A model generated the notes under the pieces. That model was not told where the DNA came from, searched no databases, and saw nothing but the letters and a program-made list of their open reading frames with translations. Made by a program: the position numbers and the translations under genes. This document shows, piece by piece, positions 53,077 through 61,471 of a stretch of DNA of 64,000 bases. Position 1 is the stretch's first letter, and every line of letters begins with the position of its first letter. This DNA comes from Methylocaldum sp. 14B (lineage in GTDB: Bacteria > Pseudomonadota > Gammaproteobacteria > Methylococcales > Methylococcaceae), in NCBI RefSeq assembly GCF_002005105.1, contig NZ_MSCV01000014.1, positions 1-64,000 on the forward strand, read 5' to 3'.

Positions 53077-53451
53077 TCAATCCAGGAACCTGGCCAAGAG
53101 CCGACTAAAGAAACTCACATGGCGCTCACCTTTAGGGCTCAGGCGACCGGCGGACAAATAGTTGCTAACGGCGAAAAAACCGCAGATCAAGGCAAAGGCG
53201 ATGCCCAACCATTGAAGCCAATGAATCCGCCGAGTGAAGATCGCCTCAACCGCAGGGAAAAACATGCTGCTGCGACGGCTTTCAAGGAGATGATTCATCC
53301 ACGCCGGCAGCAACCAATAGAACATCACAAACAGTACAAGGCCAAAGAGCACTGCACCTTTCCATGACAAACGGTTTGCAATGTGAGTCGTGTCACTCAA
53401 CACTCCCCCTGACCGTGAGCGTTTGCGACGATATCGGCGACGGTAACCCAT
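53077..53451 (-). CDS. small two-span membrane protein
   Basis: 124 aa from the ATG at 53451; the longer ORF upstream looks non-coding. A very basic N-terminus (MGYRRRYRRKRSRSGG) precedes two transmembrane helices (AVLFGLVLFVMFYWLLPAWM and LGIAFALICGFFAVSNYL), with a basic tail. It lies 89 bases downstream of the NTF2-like gene on the opposite flank of a short gap. Function unknown. Confidence 0.55.
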   Translation of the reverse strand: MGYRRRYRRKRSRSGGVLSDTTHIANRLSWKGAVLFGLVLFVMFYWLLPAWMNHLLESRRSSMFFPAVEAIFTRRIHWLQWLGIAFALICGFFAVSNYLSAGRLSPKGERHVSFFSRLLARFLD

Positions 53452-53704
53452 GTTTAAACGTCGTTTCGAATAATCCCAGCAGATAAGTCTAGTGACTTCG
53501 CGACTCAAAAAAGCCAGGTTTGAGTCGGAAAAGGCTGAAAATCGTGTAAGCCAGAACTTACGAATAGATAGAAAAAGGATTGGAGGCGGCATTACGGCCT
53601 TTCGGAAAGCTTCACTCTGCTCGGTAAAGTCTTCCAGCGGCAAAGGGGTAAAAGCGAACCAAGCTCAAAACTACCGCCCTGTCGTCTTATGATGCGCTCG
53701 CGCC

Positions 53705-53938
53705 TAGAGAATTTTCCGATTCGGTGTCAGGGAGTCCAATATGTAGGTCGGCAATCCCTTCCCAATCGCAAACGGTCGCTTTAGTCGCGACCCTTCCAAT
53801 CGCAAACGGCATCTCTGGGAGCGCCAGAGCTGCCCTTCCGACAAAGTCCTTTGCCGAGCCGATAAGTCGGCAAGGGATTGCCGACCTACGTGCTTCCCGC
53901 CCGACATGAATCCTTACACCGGGATGAAAAACGCTCTA
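53705..53938. repeat. MITE-like repeat A, copy 5
   Basis: Left end TAGAGAATTTTCCGATTCGG, right end inverted as CCGGGATGAAAAACGCTCTA. The core has GTAGGTCGGCAATCCCTT facing AAGGGATTGCCGACCTAC, with two CCAATCGCAAACGG copies (53763, 53798) between. Confidence 0.65.
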
Positions 53939-54125
53939 ATCGTACGGCAGCCAGGCCGCGAAACCGGTGGGTTACGGCGCGCGGAAACACCACAGGAACC
54001 TGACAGGTTCGATGCGATGCGCGCCTAACCCACCCTACTGCGGAATCGTTTTCAAGTAGACGGGGATGTAATTGGCAGCCAAGTCCTAAGGCCTGTCATT
54101 TCGGCATTCGCCGCCAGCATGACGC
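53939..54125. repeat. GGGTGGGTTA-type repeat arms in an intergenic region
   Basis: GGTGGGTTACGGCGCGCGG (near 53967) and GCGCGCCTAACCCACCCTAC (near 54023) are inverted arms of the same family as 8701-8754 and 54817-55026. No gene is present. Confidence 0.5.
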
Positions 54126-54276
54126 TTATTAACCCGGCCTATAAATATAAGGCCGGGTTAATCCGGGGCAGGGATGCCCCGGCGCGGCGACAAGCCGCGT
54201 GAGCCCAGGCCGGGCGTGTACCGGCCTGGGCGGCGGCCCGAAATACCAGGAGGGTATTTACGGGCCTGATTAATAA
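54126..54276 (+). ncRNA. candidate structured RNA with five hairpins
   Basis: The outer strands TTATTAA (54126-54132) and TTAATAA (54270-54276) close a multibranch structure. Inside, in order, are perfect stems CCCGGCC/GGCCGGG, CCGGGGCA/TGCCCCGG, CGCGGC/GCCGCG, CCCAGGCCGG/CCGGCCTGGG, and GGCCCG/CGGGCC extended by AAATACC/GGTATTT. Nearly every base is paired and the arms are unlike one another, unlike a simple repeat palindrome. It lies 78 bases before a small lipoprotein gene. It could be a HEARO/omega-type RNA, a cis-regulatory leader or an unknown class; the strand is uncertain. Confidence 0.5.
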
Positions 54277-54354
54277 CTGACCGGCATTGGGTTTTGACCG
54301 GAGTTTTTTCTTTGGGTAGAGTCGGTACGGGCCTAAAGGGATTTTGGAGGCGTT

Positions 54355-54627
54355 ATGCGTTTCGTGTTTTTAGCTGTGTTGGGTCTGATCGGTGGATGTG
54401 CGTCGGATCCGGCGGTGCGGCAGCAATTAGCCGGGGCGGTTCAGGCTCGGTGTTTGGCCGAATCCAAGAAGTATATCGAGGCAGGCGTGGAAAAGGACTA
54501 CTTCACGCGATGCGTCGATAGTCGGTTGTCGGCTCTGGGCGAAGAACCGATCTATGATCCCGGTTTTGAGGAGCGATGGCCGGAGTTCGAGAATCCTACG
54601 ACCGGCCGAGCTCTCCAGGAGAGATAG
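54355..54627 (+). CDS. small lipoprotein
   Basis: 90 aa, with GGAGG 6 bases before the ATG. The signal peptide ends in a lipobox (LGLIGGC, lipid-modified Cys15). The mature part is short and charged, with two more cysteines (ARCLAES, TRCVDSR) and a Pro/Glu-rich end. No homologue is recognised. It follows the multi-hairpin structure directly, which could be its leader. Confidence 0.65.
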   Translation: MRFVFLAVLGLIGGCASDPAVRQQLAGAVQARCLAESKKYIEAGVEKDYFTRCVDSRLSALGEEPIYDPGFEERWPEFENPTTGRALQER

Positions 54628-54816
54628 GCCGATTCTCGACCGCCGCCACTTGGGCGGTTGCACTGATAGCGGGTGTCGGGCGTTCGTTGTTTGACTGTTG
54701 CTCCGTCATTGGCTCGGGTTAGGCGGGGCGGATGACGTGACCATCCGGGAACGCGCAAAGCACGACGGGTTTGGTGAGCATCGCATCGAACCGGCCACGT
54801 TCCTTGAGGGGCTTCC

Positions 54817-55026
54817 GCGCGCCGTAACCCACCGGGCCAAGCCGCGGAACCGGTGGGTTACGGCGCGTAGAGAGTCCGTGGTCACGGAACCGTTCGTGGC
54901 GGTGCGCGCCTAATTCCAAATCGCTTTCAATAAGGCATTAATTTTCGTAGGGTGGGTTAGGCCGCGAGGCCGTAACCCACCGAGCGACCTCGAATCGGTG
55001 GGTTACGCTTCGCTAACCCACCCTAC
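54817..55026. repeat. two GGGTGGGTTA-type palindromic repeats
   Basis: First unit: CGCGCCGTAACCCACCGG (54817-54834) against CCGGTGGGTTACGGCGCG (54850-54867), a perfect 18-bp inversion. Second unit: GTAGGGTGGGTTAG (54947-54960) against CTAACCCACCCTAC (55013-55026), with an inner pair GTAACCCACCGA/TCGGTGGGTTAC. The right flank matches 8701-8754 in reverse. Confidence 0.65.
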
Positions 55027-55107
55027 GATTAATGTTCACTCGAATGCCGAATGGAATAATCCATCCGACTCCGGACACAAGACTCGGAACCTTGCTCTTG
55101 TCCGTCA

Positions 55108-57117
55108 TCAAGGCTTCGCCTGGGACAGGGATTCGTCGCCTAGCGCCGATAGCGCGGTTCTGGCCAATTCGTTCCACTGGTCCCTCTGCCAATACTCGAG
55201 ATAGCGCCTGAACTGGCGCTGGGTAGAAAGAATCGGGAAGGCATCGGGACCCAGCAGGCAGAGCATTTCACCGCAGAACTCCCTGATTTCCTGTTCCGCC
55301 TGGCTGGCGCTGAATTTTGGCGCGCCATAGGCAACGCCCAGCAGGGCGAGTTCGGCGAGTGTGGCCAGCACATAGGCGCGCTCTTCGCCCGCGGTTTTGT
55401 AAAGCTGCCAATGGGCGAGTTGCCGGGCGGCGGCCCACCAGAGGCCGTAATCCTTCGCGAGCGACTTCCAAACCTCGGTACTGCCCGCCAGGACCGGCAT
55501 CGCCAGCATGGAAAGATACTGCGTAATGGCCCACGGGTTGGAAGGCTCGATCTCCAATGCTTCGCGATAGAGATCACGAGAGGACGCATAGGCTTTCTTG
55601 CCTTTTTCCAGCTTCACGCGGGTGACCTCGGCATCGCCGGTTTCGCTTGCCGCGATCAGAAAATAGGCGATTCCGATGCGCTTCTCGCTGGCGGCATTCA
55701 TGCCGAGACGCTTAGCCTTTTGCGCAGGCGATTTCTCCGTGACGGGCTCGGCGCACCATGCCTTGAGTTCGGCGCGGATCGACCGGCACAGCGTTTCCAG
55801 TTCGGCATCCCGCTCGGCCGGGTTGCGCGCCTCGGCGGCTCTCCGGCCGTCCGCGTTGGCGCCGATCAGTTCGTCTATCCGGTCGAACTTCACCTCGAGC
55901 CGGCTGCGGATGCGTTCGTCGCGGAAGGCGTCCACCTGCCGCTCGAAGTTCCAGGGCACGGTCGCGTAGCAGACGATGCTCGCCCAGTCATGGGTGCCGG
56001 GCGAATCGGTACGAAGCCGTTGGCGCAGGTCGTAGAGCACCCAGCGGGGATCGGTGCCGCTCAAAAGGCCGCTGTAGAGCACCTCGGCCGCGATCGAGGA
56101 GGCCCGCATCCAGAGGGGGAATTGCGAGGCGATGACCCAGGGAATGCCTGCCGCGTGGAGCTCGTGAGCGATGCTGCCGCCGGGTATCAGCACCGACTCG
56201 ATGTTGCCGGAATCGCAGGTCGCGAGCGTGACCACGTTGGGGCGATATTTGGTTGTCCCGGAGGAGTCCCGCGCCGTGAGTACGATCGCCAGGCGTTCGC
56301 CGTCGACCACGTCGCCTTGCGCGGAATTGGAATCGCTGCACAGCATGACGCCGTAGTGGCGGTCGCCGGAGTTATTGATCGGCGCGCCGTGGGCCAGGAT
56401 GTGCACGTAAGCGTACTGGGTGGTCGAGCAGGCTTCCCGAATCTGCTCCAGGCTGGCATTGGGCAGCACCGTCAGGATCTGCTTGACCTCCCGGATGCGT
56501 TCCTCGGGCGTGTCCTTGATCTTGATCCAGGGATCGATCGCTCGCCGGATCGCGTGCAAATGGTCTTGCGCCGGCACCGGCGGGAGGCCGCCGGGCGATG
56601 CGAACGCGAACAGGATGCGCGGAGGGCGGTTCCAGTCGACCGGCAGCGGCCGTCCGCGCCGGACTTCCCGGGTCATCACGATAGGGGTGCGCGACTGCAG
56701 GAACAGGGGAGATCCGGAACCCGGAAAACCGTCCGGCGCGATAGCCGTCTCGAACGGCACCATGCCCAGCTCGAAAGAGGACAGCGAAAGCCTGAGATGC
56801 ACGAGTTTCCCGCCGTCGGCCCGCGGGTCGGACAGTTCCGAGAGCAGCGCCGGAACCTGTCCGAGCACCCGCCCGATCGCCTCGCCCATTTCCCGCATCT
56901 CGCTTTCGCGCTGCGAGGCGGCGACGGGGCTTCCGTCTATGTCGTACCGCAGGCGTTCGAGCCGGTTGAGCAGTTGCCGTTGCTCGAACGGCATGTGTAC
57001 GGTCACCGGACCGTCGGCGCCGCACAGCGCGAGATACGGCGTCAGCGGCGACAACAATTGATTGTGCGCGGGGCCCGGCCTGAGCAGTTCGAGTTTGACG
57101 TTGCGAATTTCGCTCAT
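55108..57117 (-). CDS. CHAT-domain caspase-like protease with C-terminal TPR-like repeats
   Basis: A 669-aa soluble protein. The CHAT peptidase domain (about 140-395) has the catalytic dyad His243 in VHILAHGAP and Cys301 in VTLATCDSGN, plus IPWVIASQFPL, the conserved strand after the Cys. Residues about 400-470 are charged helices, and about 480-650 look like TPR-type helices (ASSRDLYREALEIEPSNPWA). The N-terminal 130 residues are a separate domain. CHAT proteases cut partner proteins in bacterial immunity and cell-death pathways (established for several systems). The gene starts 1 base after a metallophosphoesterase gene and so is translated with it. Confidence 0.85.
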   Translation of the reverse strand: MSEIRNVKLELLRPGPAHNQLLSPLTPYLALCGADGPVTVHMPFEQRQLLNRLERLRYDIDGSPVAASQRESEMREMGEAIGRVLGQVPALLSELSDPRADGGKLVHLRLSLSSFELGMVPFETAIAPDGFPGSGSPLFLQSRTPIVMTREVRRGRPLPVDWNRPPRILFAFASPGGLPPVPAQDHLHAIRRAIDPWIKIKDTPEERIREVKQILTVLPNASLEQIREACSTTQYAYVHILAHGAPINNSGDRHYGVMLCSDSNSAQGDVVDGERLAIVLTARDSSGTTKYRPNVVTLATCDSGNIESVLIPGGSIAHELHAAGIPWVIASQFPLWMRASSIAAEVLYSGLLSGTDPRWVLYDLRQRLRTDSPGTHDWASIVCYATVPWNFERQVDAFRDERIRSRLEVKFDRIDELIGANADGRRAAEARNPAERDAELETLCRSIRAELKAWCAEPVTEKSPAQKAKRLGMNAASEKRIGIAYFLIAASETGDAEVTRVKLEKGKKAYASSRDLYREALEIEPSNPWAITQYLSMLAMPVLAGSTEVWKSLAKDYGLWWAAARQLAHWQLYKTAGEERAYVLATLAELALLGVAYGAPKFSASQAEQEIREFCGEMLCLLGPDAFPILSTQRQFRRYLEYWQRDQWNELARTALSALGDESLSQAKP

Positions 57118-57118
57118 C

Positions 57119-58615
57119 TCAGGGCCTCGCGAATTGTTCGATAACCCGCGGCTTGCCCGTGCCGTTTCCCTCGATATGGGTCAGACGGCCGACGACTTTT
57201 CCGTCTTCCAGCGAGATCGAGACAGCGCTGGTTTGGTCCATCACGAACGATTCGCCGCCGAATTTCGCCTTGTCGATGGCCGCCATCCCGCCGTCGGTCA
57301 GCGCCTCGTACACCGGCTTGAAAGAGGCCGTGTCCTTGAGCATGGCGTCGCTGAACCGCAGCAGGCGGATCCAGGTGCCGCTGTTGAAGTAATAGCGGGA
57401 GCCGCCCATCTTAATGGCGCGTTCGAGATGAGTATGGCCGGTGACGATGAAATCGGTGGAGCCGCCGACCGAAGCCGTCACCTGCTTATAGGTGTCGTCC
57501 TGGTCGGTGATGTCGAAAGTCTTGTCGCCCGCGAGCCAATCCTTGAGCGCGCGCCGCAGCGCTTCGTCCTTGCCGACCCCGGTGATCCAGCCGGTGAGGC
57601 GATCCCAGATCAGTCCGCCGGTACCCAGAGTTTCGTTCGCGGGCGTCGCGGGAGCGCCGGGTTGCTTGAAGCCCTTCTCGGCGGCCAGCAGCATGTCGTC
57701 GGCGGTTTGTGAGCCGGCCGGACCGCCGCCCTGGATGCCGGCCGAAACGTTCGGCCCCAGCAGTTGATCGACCGTGATGGCGGGCGCGCCGGTCTCTCGG
57801 CGGGGCTGGAATCCTTCCGCCGACAGGCGCTGGTCCACCTGCCCGCTGCCCCGTTGGCGCTCGCCGAGGATCGACAGCAGGCTATTGATCTTGGCCGCCT
57901 GGGACGGATCGAGCACCACCAGGGTTCCGACGGCGGCGGAGGTTTCGGGCTTCAGCAGATCGATCCACGCGTATCGGCGCTTCACCTCGTTCATGACTTC
58001 CTTCACCATGCGGGTGCCGGCGTTCGGGTACCATTCGCTCGGTTCGAGCGAACGGCCGGCATTCAGGCGCCGCGCGACTTTCGCCAGGTCCTCGTAGCGG
58101 TTGTAGTTCCAGGCGTCGACTTCGTTGCCGTGGGTGCAGAAGACGCGGGCATTGCCGACCAGGCAGGTGTGACCCGCGCCGGTTGTGGAGAACTCGATTC
58201 GCGCCCTGGCGAGAAGGTCTTCGCCCGCGAGCCGCGACAGAATCAGGCGCTGGACCGAGGGAAAGGACACTTCGATGTCGTGATTGCCGATGACGATCAC
58301 CAGCGCGCGTCCTTTTTTCTTCACGAAATCCGCGAGAGCCTCCCAAATCCCGGAGAAGGACTTGTCGTCCATGATCCGCGTCAGCGTGGCCGTCGCCTCG
58401 TCGACGGCGACGTAGCCCCGGATGTCCTCGGCCAGCGTGTCGAACACGTCGCCGTTCAGAACCAGCGCGACGCGCCCCTCGGGGCGCTGCGCCGCCACCC
58501 ACCGGATATAGTTGGCGAGACGCTGGGTCTCCCTAAGGATCTGGAAGCCGGGCTTGCCGCCCATGTGGATATCGGAGATGACATGCACCTCGTCGTAAGC
58601 CGGGAACTCGCTCAT
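57119..58615 (-). CDS. calcineurin-like metallophosphoesterase, partner of the CHAT protease
   Basis: A 498-aa cytoplasmic protein. The start at 58615 is preferred, with a GGGGGG ribosome site 7 bases upstream. The metal motifs are complete: DIHMGG (Asp15, His17), NGDVFD (54-59), GNHDIE (110-115), FCTHGNEVD and GHTHLE. Between about 200 and 370 is a long insertion rich in Pro/Gly/Gln that is not part of the core fold. The C-terminus has a beta-strand cap. It should cleave a phosphodiester or nucleotide, conceivably a signal or nucleic acid acting upstream of the CHAT protease (inference). Confidence 0.83.
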   Translation of the reverse strand: MSEFPAYDEVHVISDIHMGGKPGFQILRETQRLANYIRWVAAQRPEGRVALVLNGDVFDTLAEDIRGYVAVDEATATLTRIMDDKSFSGIWEALADFVKKKGRALVIVIGNHDIEVSFPSVQRLILSRLAGEDLLARARIEFSTTGAGHTCLVGNARVFCTHGNEVDAWNYNRYEDLAKVARRLNAGRSLEPSEWYPNAGTRMVKEVMNEVKRRYAWIDLLKPETSAAVGTLVVLDPSQAAKINSLLSILGERQRGSGQVDQRLSAEGFQPRRETGAPAITVDQLLGPNVSAGIQGGGPAGSQTADDMLLAAEKGFKQPGAPATPANETLGTGGLIWDRLTGWITGVGKDEALRRALKDWLAGDKTFDITDQDDTYKQVTASVGGSTDFIVTGHTHLERAIKMGGSRYYFNSGTWIRLLRFSDAMLKDTASFKPVYEALTDGGMAAIDKAKFGGESFVMDQTSAVSISLEDGKVVGRLTHIEGNGTGKPRVIEQFARP

Positions 58616-58927
58616 GTTCCTACCCCCCCTTGATAAGTCCAAAGTGTTCGTATGACGTCCGCTGCAAGCGCGGATGATAATTCCGATTCGACGGTTTTAT
58701 AAAGGATAGGCTTTAAGCTCGATGAGCGCCGGAGACATCCTTCCGATCGCAAACGGTGTCTTCGGGAGCACCGAAGACACCCTTCCTTGCCGGGGTGACG
58801 ATTTGTGTAAAGATTCATGCACAGAGGCAGCTTTTACAATGTCCTTCCCCACGGTGAGACAGAGCACAGCTCGCCAACAAGCCAAGCGAATCGGAGTCCG
58901 CTGCGGGAGAAATCGGAGAACTGCGGG
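58616..58927. other. intergenic region with a short dispersed repeat
   Basis: No gene. Near 58738-58785 is CCGATCGCAAACGG followed by the hairpin GGTGTCTTCGG-GAGCA-CCGAAGACACC, the same motif family as at 24780 and 53763. It separates the CHAT operon from the LysR gene. Confidence 0.5.
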
Positions 58928-59845
58928 CTAGACGGAACCGCTGTTCATCCCGGTTCCGCCTTCGGCGGCGCAGGCGCGGATCAGTTCGGCCAGCTTGCGG
59001 GTGGCGGGGCCGGCAAGCTTGGGCTGGGCGAAGATGAGATACAGCGGCACCTTTCGGCGCTGTCCATCGCGCAGGGGCAGCGGCTTGAGCCGGCCGGAGG
59101 CGAGCGGCTCCTCGATCAGATGGCACGGAATCCAGCCGAAGCCCAGCCCCGCGCATAACAAGGCTATCCGCTTCTCGGGACTGGTCACGCTCCAGCGCCG
59201 CGTCGCGCCGAGCCACCCGGAATCGCGCGGCGCCAGCGTGCCCGAATCGCTCACGACGACGTGCAGCTCCCGGCTCAAGTCATCGGCATCCAGGGTTCGT
59301 CCGAGCCGGTGTAGCGGGTGGTCGGGATGAGCCACGGCAACGAGTTCCACGTCCAGCACGTGATCTCCCAAAAATCCCGGCGGGACTTGTCCGCCGATCG
59401 CGAGATCGGCGCGGCCCATGATCAGCGCCTCGTCGGTGCCGGACAGCACCTCTTCGCTGAGCAGCACGCGCGTGTGCGGGCTGAGGGGCGCAAATTCCCT
59501 CAGCATGCGCAGCAGAAGGGGAGTGGGGAACAACGCGTCGACCACCAGCCGGATTTCCGCTTCCCACCCCTGCACCAGACTGTGGGCCAGCTTCTCCAGT
59601 TTAAGCGCTTCGCCGAGCAGTTCTTCGGCGTGGCGCAGAAGCGTCTCTCCCGATTCGGTGAGCTTTGCCTTGCGGCCGTGAATCTCCAGCAGTTTCAGGC
59701 CGAGCTGCTCCTGCAGCCGGCCGACCGTATAGCTGACGGACGACTGGCTGCGATGCAGCGCTTCGGCGGCCTGGGCGAATCCGCCGTATTCCACGATCGC
59801 CTGCAATACCCGCCATTGCTCGAGAGTGGTCCGGGGAATCTTCAT
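58928..59845 (-). CDS. LysR-family transcriptional regulator
   Basis: A 305-aa protein from the ATG at 59845. The N-terminal winged HTH is clear (LEQWRVLQAIVEYGGFAQAAEALHRSQSSVSYTVGRLQ), with a linker helix and then the periplasmic-binding-like effector domain. It is divergent from azoR-pirin with a 103-base shared promoter region containing ATCGAATTTTTCGAT, so it very likely controls those genes in response to a quinone or electrophile (inference). Confidence 0.9.
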   Translation of the reverse strand: MKIPRTTLEQWRVLQAIVEYGGFAQAAEALHRSQSSVSYTVGRLQEQLGLKLLEIHGRKAKLTESGETLLRHAEELLGEALKLEKLAHSLVQGWEAEIRLVVDALFPTPLLLRMLREFAPLSPHTRVLLSEEVLSGTDEALIMGRADLAIGGQVPPGFLGDHVLDVELVAVAHPDHPLHRLGRTLDADDLSRELHVVVSDSGTLAPRDSGWLGATRRWSVTSPEKRIALLCAGLGFGWIPCHLIEEPLASGRLKPLPLRDGQRRKVPLYLIFAQPKLAGPATRKLAELIRACAAEGGTGMNSGSV

Positions 59846-59848
59846 ATG

Positions 59849-59863
59849 ATCGAATTTTTCGAT
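59849..59863. promoter_or_regulatory. LysR-type palindrome ATCGAA-TTT-TTCGAT
   Basis: A perfect 6-3-6 inverted repeat, 3 bases from the LysR start and about 85 bases before azoR, matching the T-N11-A frame expected for a LysR regulator binding its own divergent promoter. Confidence 0.5.
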
Positions 59864-59948
59864 AAGAATGCCCAGAATTTTGCGCTTTTTAATCGAGTGA
59901 TACAAACCTATCCTGGTGCCGTCTATCGATTCTTACCAGGAGATCGCC

Positions 59949-60587
59949 ATGGCCAACGTGCTGCAAATCAAGACCAGTTTGTCCGACACCGGCAACGCCA
60001 ACCGCTTCGCCGACGCTTTCATCACCCAGTGGCGCGCGCGGCATCCGGAGGACAGGATCGTCACCCGCAACCTCGGCCGCGAGCCGATTCCGCACCTGGA
60101 CGAGACCGCAATCACAGGCTTCTTCGCGCCGGCCGAACGGCGCACTCCCGAGCAGCGGGCGGCAGTGGAACTTTCGGACGAACTGATTGCGGAGCTTCAG
60201 GCGGCGGATGTCCTCGTGCTCGGCGTTCCCATGTACAACTTCGGCATCCCGTCGACTCTCAAAGCCTGGATCGACCACGTCGCCCGCGCCGGAATCACGT
60301 TCGAGTACACGGAAAACGGCCCGGTCGGTTTGGTCCAAGACAAACAGGTGTTCGTGCTCGCCGCCCGCGGCGGAGTCCATCGTGGCACGCCGCAGGACAC
60401 CCAAACCGCTTACCTGCGCAATGTGCTGGGTTTCCTCGGGATGACGGACGTCAATTTCGTCTATGCCGAAGGACTGGCTTTGGGGGAGACCGCCAAGGGG
60501 CAAGCGGAAACCGATGCGCTCGGGCAGATCGCCCGGCTTGTCGGTTCCCGAGCGGTAACGACTGCGGCGAAACCGATCGATGTTTGA
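59949..60587 (+). CDS. azoR: FMN-dependent NADH-azoreductase
   Basis: A 212-aa flavodoxin-fold quinone/azo reductase. The ATG follows AGGAG. The phosphate-binding loop (SLSDTGNANRFADAFI) and the family blocks GVPMYNFGIPSTLKAWIDHV and LAARGGVHRGTPQDT are present. It reduces quinones and azo compounds in two-electron steps to avoid radicals. It is the first gene of an operon with pirin 23 bases downstream and divergent from a LysR regulator, the usual quinone-stress arrangement. Confidence 0.9.
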   Translation: MANVLQIKTSLSDTGNANRFADAFITQWRARHPEDRIVTRNLGREPIPHLDETAITGFFAPAERRTPEQRAAVELSDELIAELQAADVLVLGVPMYNFGIPSTLKAWIDHVARAGITFEYTENGPVGLVQDKQVFVLAARGGVHRGTPQDTQTAYLRNVLGFLGMTDVNFVYAEGLALGETAKGQAETDALGQIARLVGSRAVTTAAKPIDV

Positions 60588-60610
60588 CAAATTGTTTGAG
60601 GAGAACACCC

Positions 60611-61471
60611 ATGACCACCTCTCCGAATTTTGTAACCCGCGAGGTCGAGCGACTGGTCACCGGCAATGCCGTTTCGGACGGTGCGGGCGTAAAACTGCTG
60701 CGCGTGCTGACCCCGGATTTGCAGCGGCGGCTCGATCCCTTTCTGATGCTCGACGAGTTCCGCTCCGACAATCCGGACGACTATCTCGCCGGCTTTCCCG
60801 ATCATCCCCATCGGGGCTTCGAGACCGTGACCTATATGCTCGCGGGACGCATGCGGCATCGCGACAACGCCGGCCACGAAGGCTTGCTGGCTGCCGGCGG
60901 CGTGCAATGGATGACGGCGGGTCGAGGCATCATTCATTCCGAGCTTCCCGAGCAGGAGCAGGGGCTGATGCACGGTTTCCAGCTTTGGATCAATCTGCCC
61001 GCGCGCGAGAAGATGACCGAGCCCGGCTACCGGGACATTTCGGCGGAAGCGATCCCGAGCACCACCACGGCCGAAGGCGTGACCATCCGGATCATCGCCG
61101 GATCGGTTGCGGGCATCGGCGGCGCGGTCAGGCGCGAGGCGACCGAGCCGCTCTATCTCGATCTCGAAATGCCGGCCGGAAGCGCTTACGAGGCGCCGAT
61201 CCCTGGGGGACACAACGCGTTTCTGTACGTTTACGAAGGCGAAGTCGGCGTCGGCACACGGGGCGAGCCGGTGCGCGCCCGTCAGCTCGCGGTCCTGACC
61301 AACCGCGCGGATGCCGATGGCGTGCGGCTGACGGCTTCGCGCGGGGCTCGATCGTTGCTCGTCGCCGGCCGTCCCCTCAACGAGCCGATTGTGCAGTGGG
61401 GACCTTTCGTGATGAACACGCGCGACGAGGTCGAACAGGCCATGCACGATTTCCGCTCGGGCAAGTTTTAG
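60611..61471 (+). CDS. pirin family protein
   Basis: A 286-aa bicupin. The ATG follows GAGGAG; a long in-frame ORF upstream is non-coding. The pirin metal-binding signature HPHRGFETVTYMLAG with downstream HRDNAGH is intact, so Fe binding and quercetinase-type activity are possible. Pirins often accompany azoR-type genes in quinone or flavonoid detoxification. It is convergent with the DUF5996 gene and overlaps it by 4 bases. Confidence 0.9.
   Translation: MTTSPNFVTREVERLVTGNAVSDGAGVKLLRVLTPDLQRRLDPFLMLDEFRSDNPDDYLAGFPDHPHRGFETVTYMLAGRMRHRDNAGHEGLLAAGGVQWMTAGRGIIHSELPEQEQGLMHGFQLWINLPAREKMTEPGYRDISAEAIPSTTTAEGVTIRIIAGSVAGIGGAVRREATEPLYLDLEMPAGSAYEAPIPGGHNAFLYVYEGEVGVGTRGEPVRARQLAVLTNRADADGVRLTASRGARSLLVAGRPLNEPIVQWGPFVMNTRDEVEQAMHDFRSGKF

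Noticed and set aside
55411-57144. 577-residue plus-strand ORF opposite the CHAT gene
   Set aside because: The antisense of a gene with an intact catalytic dyad; no domain or ribosome site is visible.
59318-60610. Long plus-strand ORF continuing upstream from the pirin frame (about 430 residues)
   Set aside because: It overlaps the LysR gene antisense and azoR, has Arg/Gln/Ala-rich composition typical of a shadow frame, and the pirin start at 60611 has a clear ribosome site.
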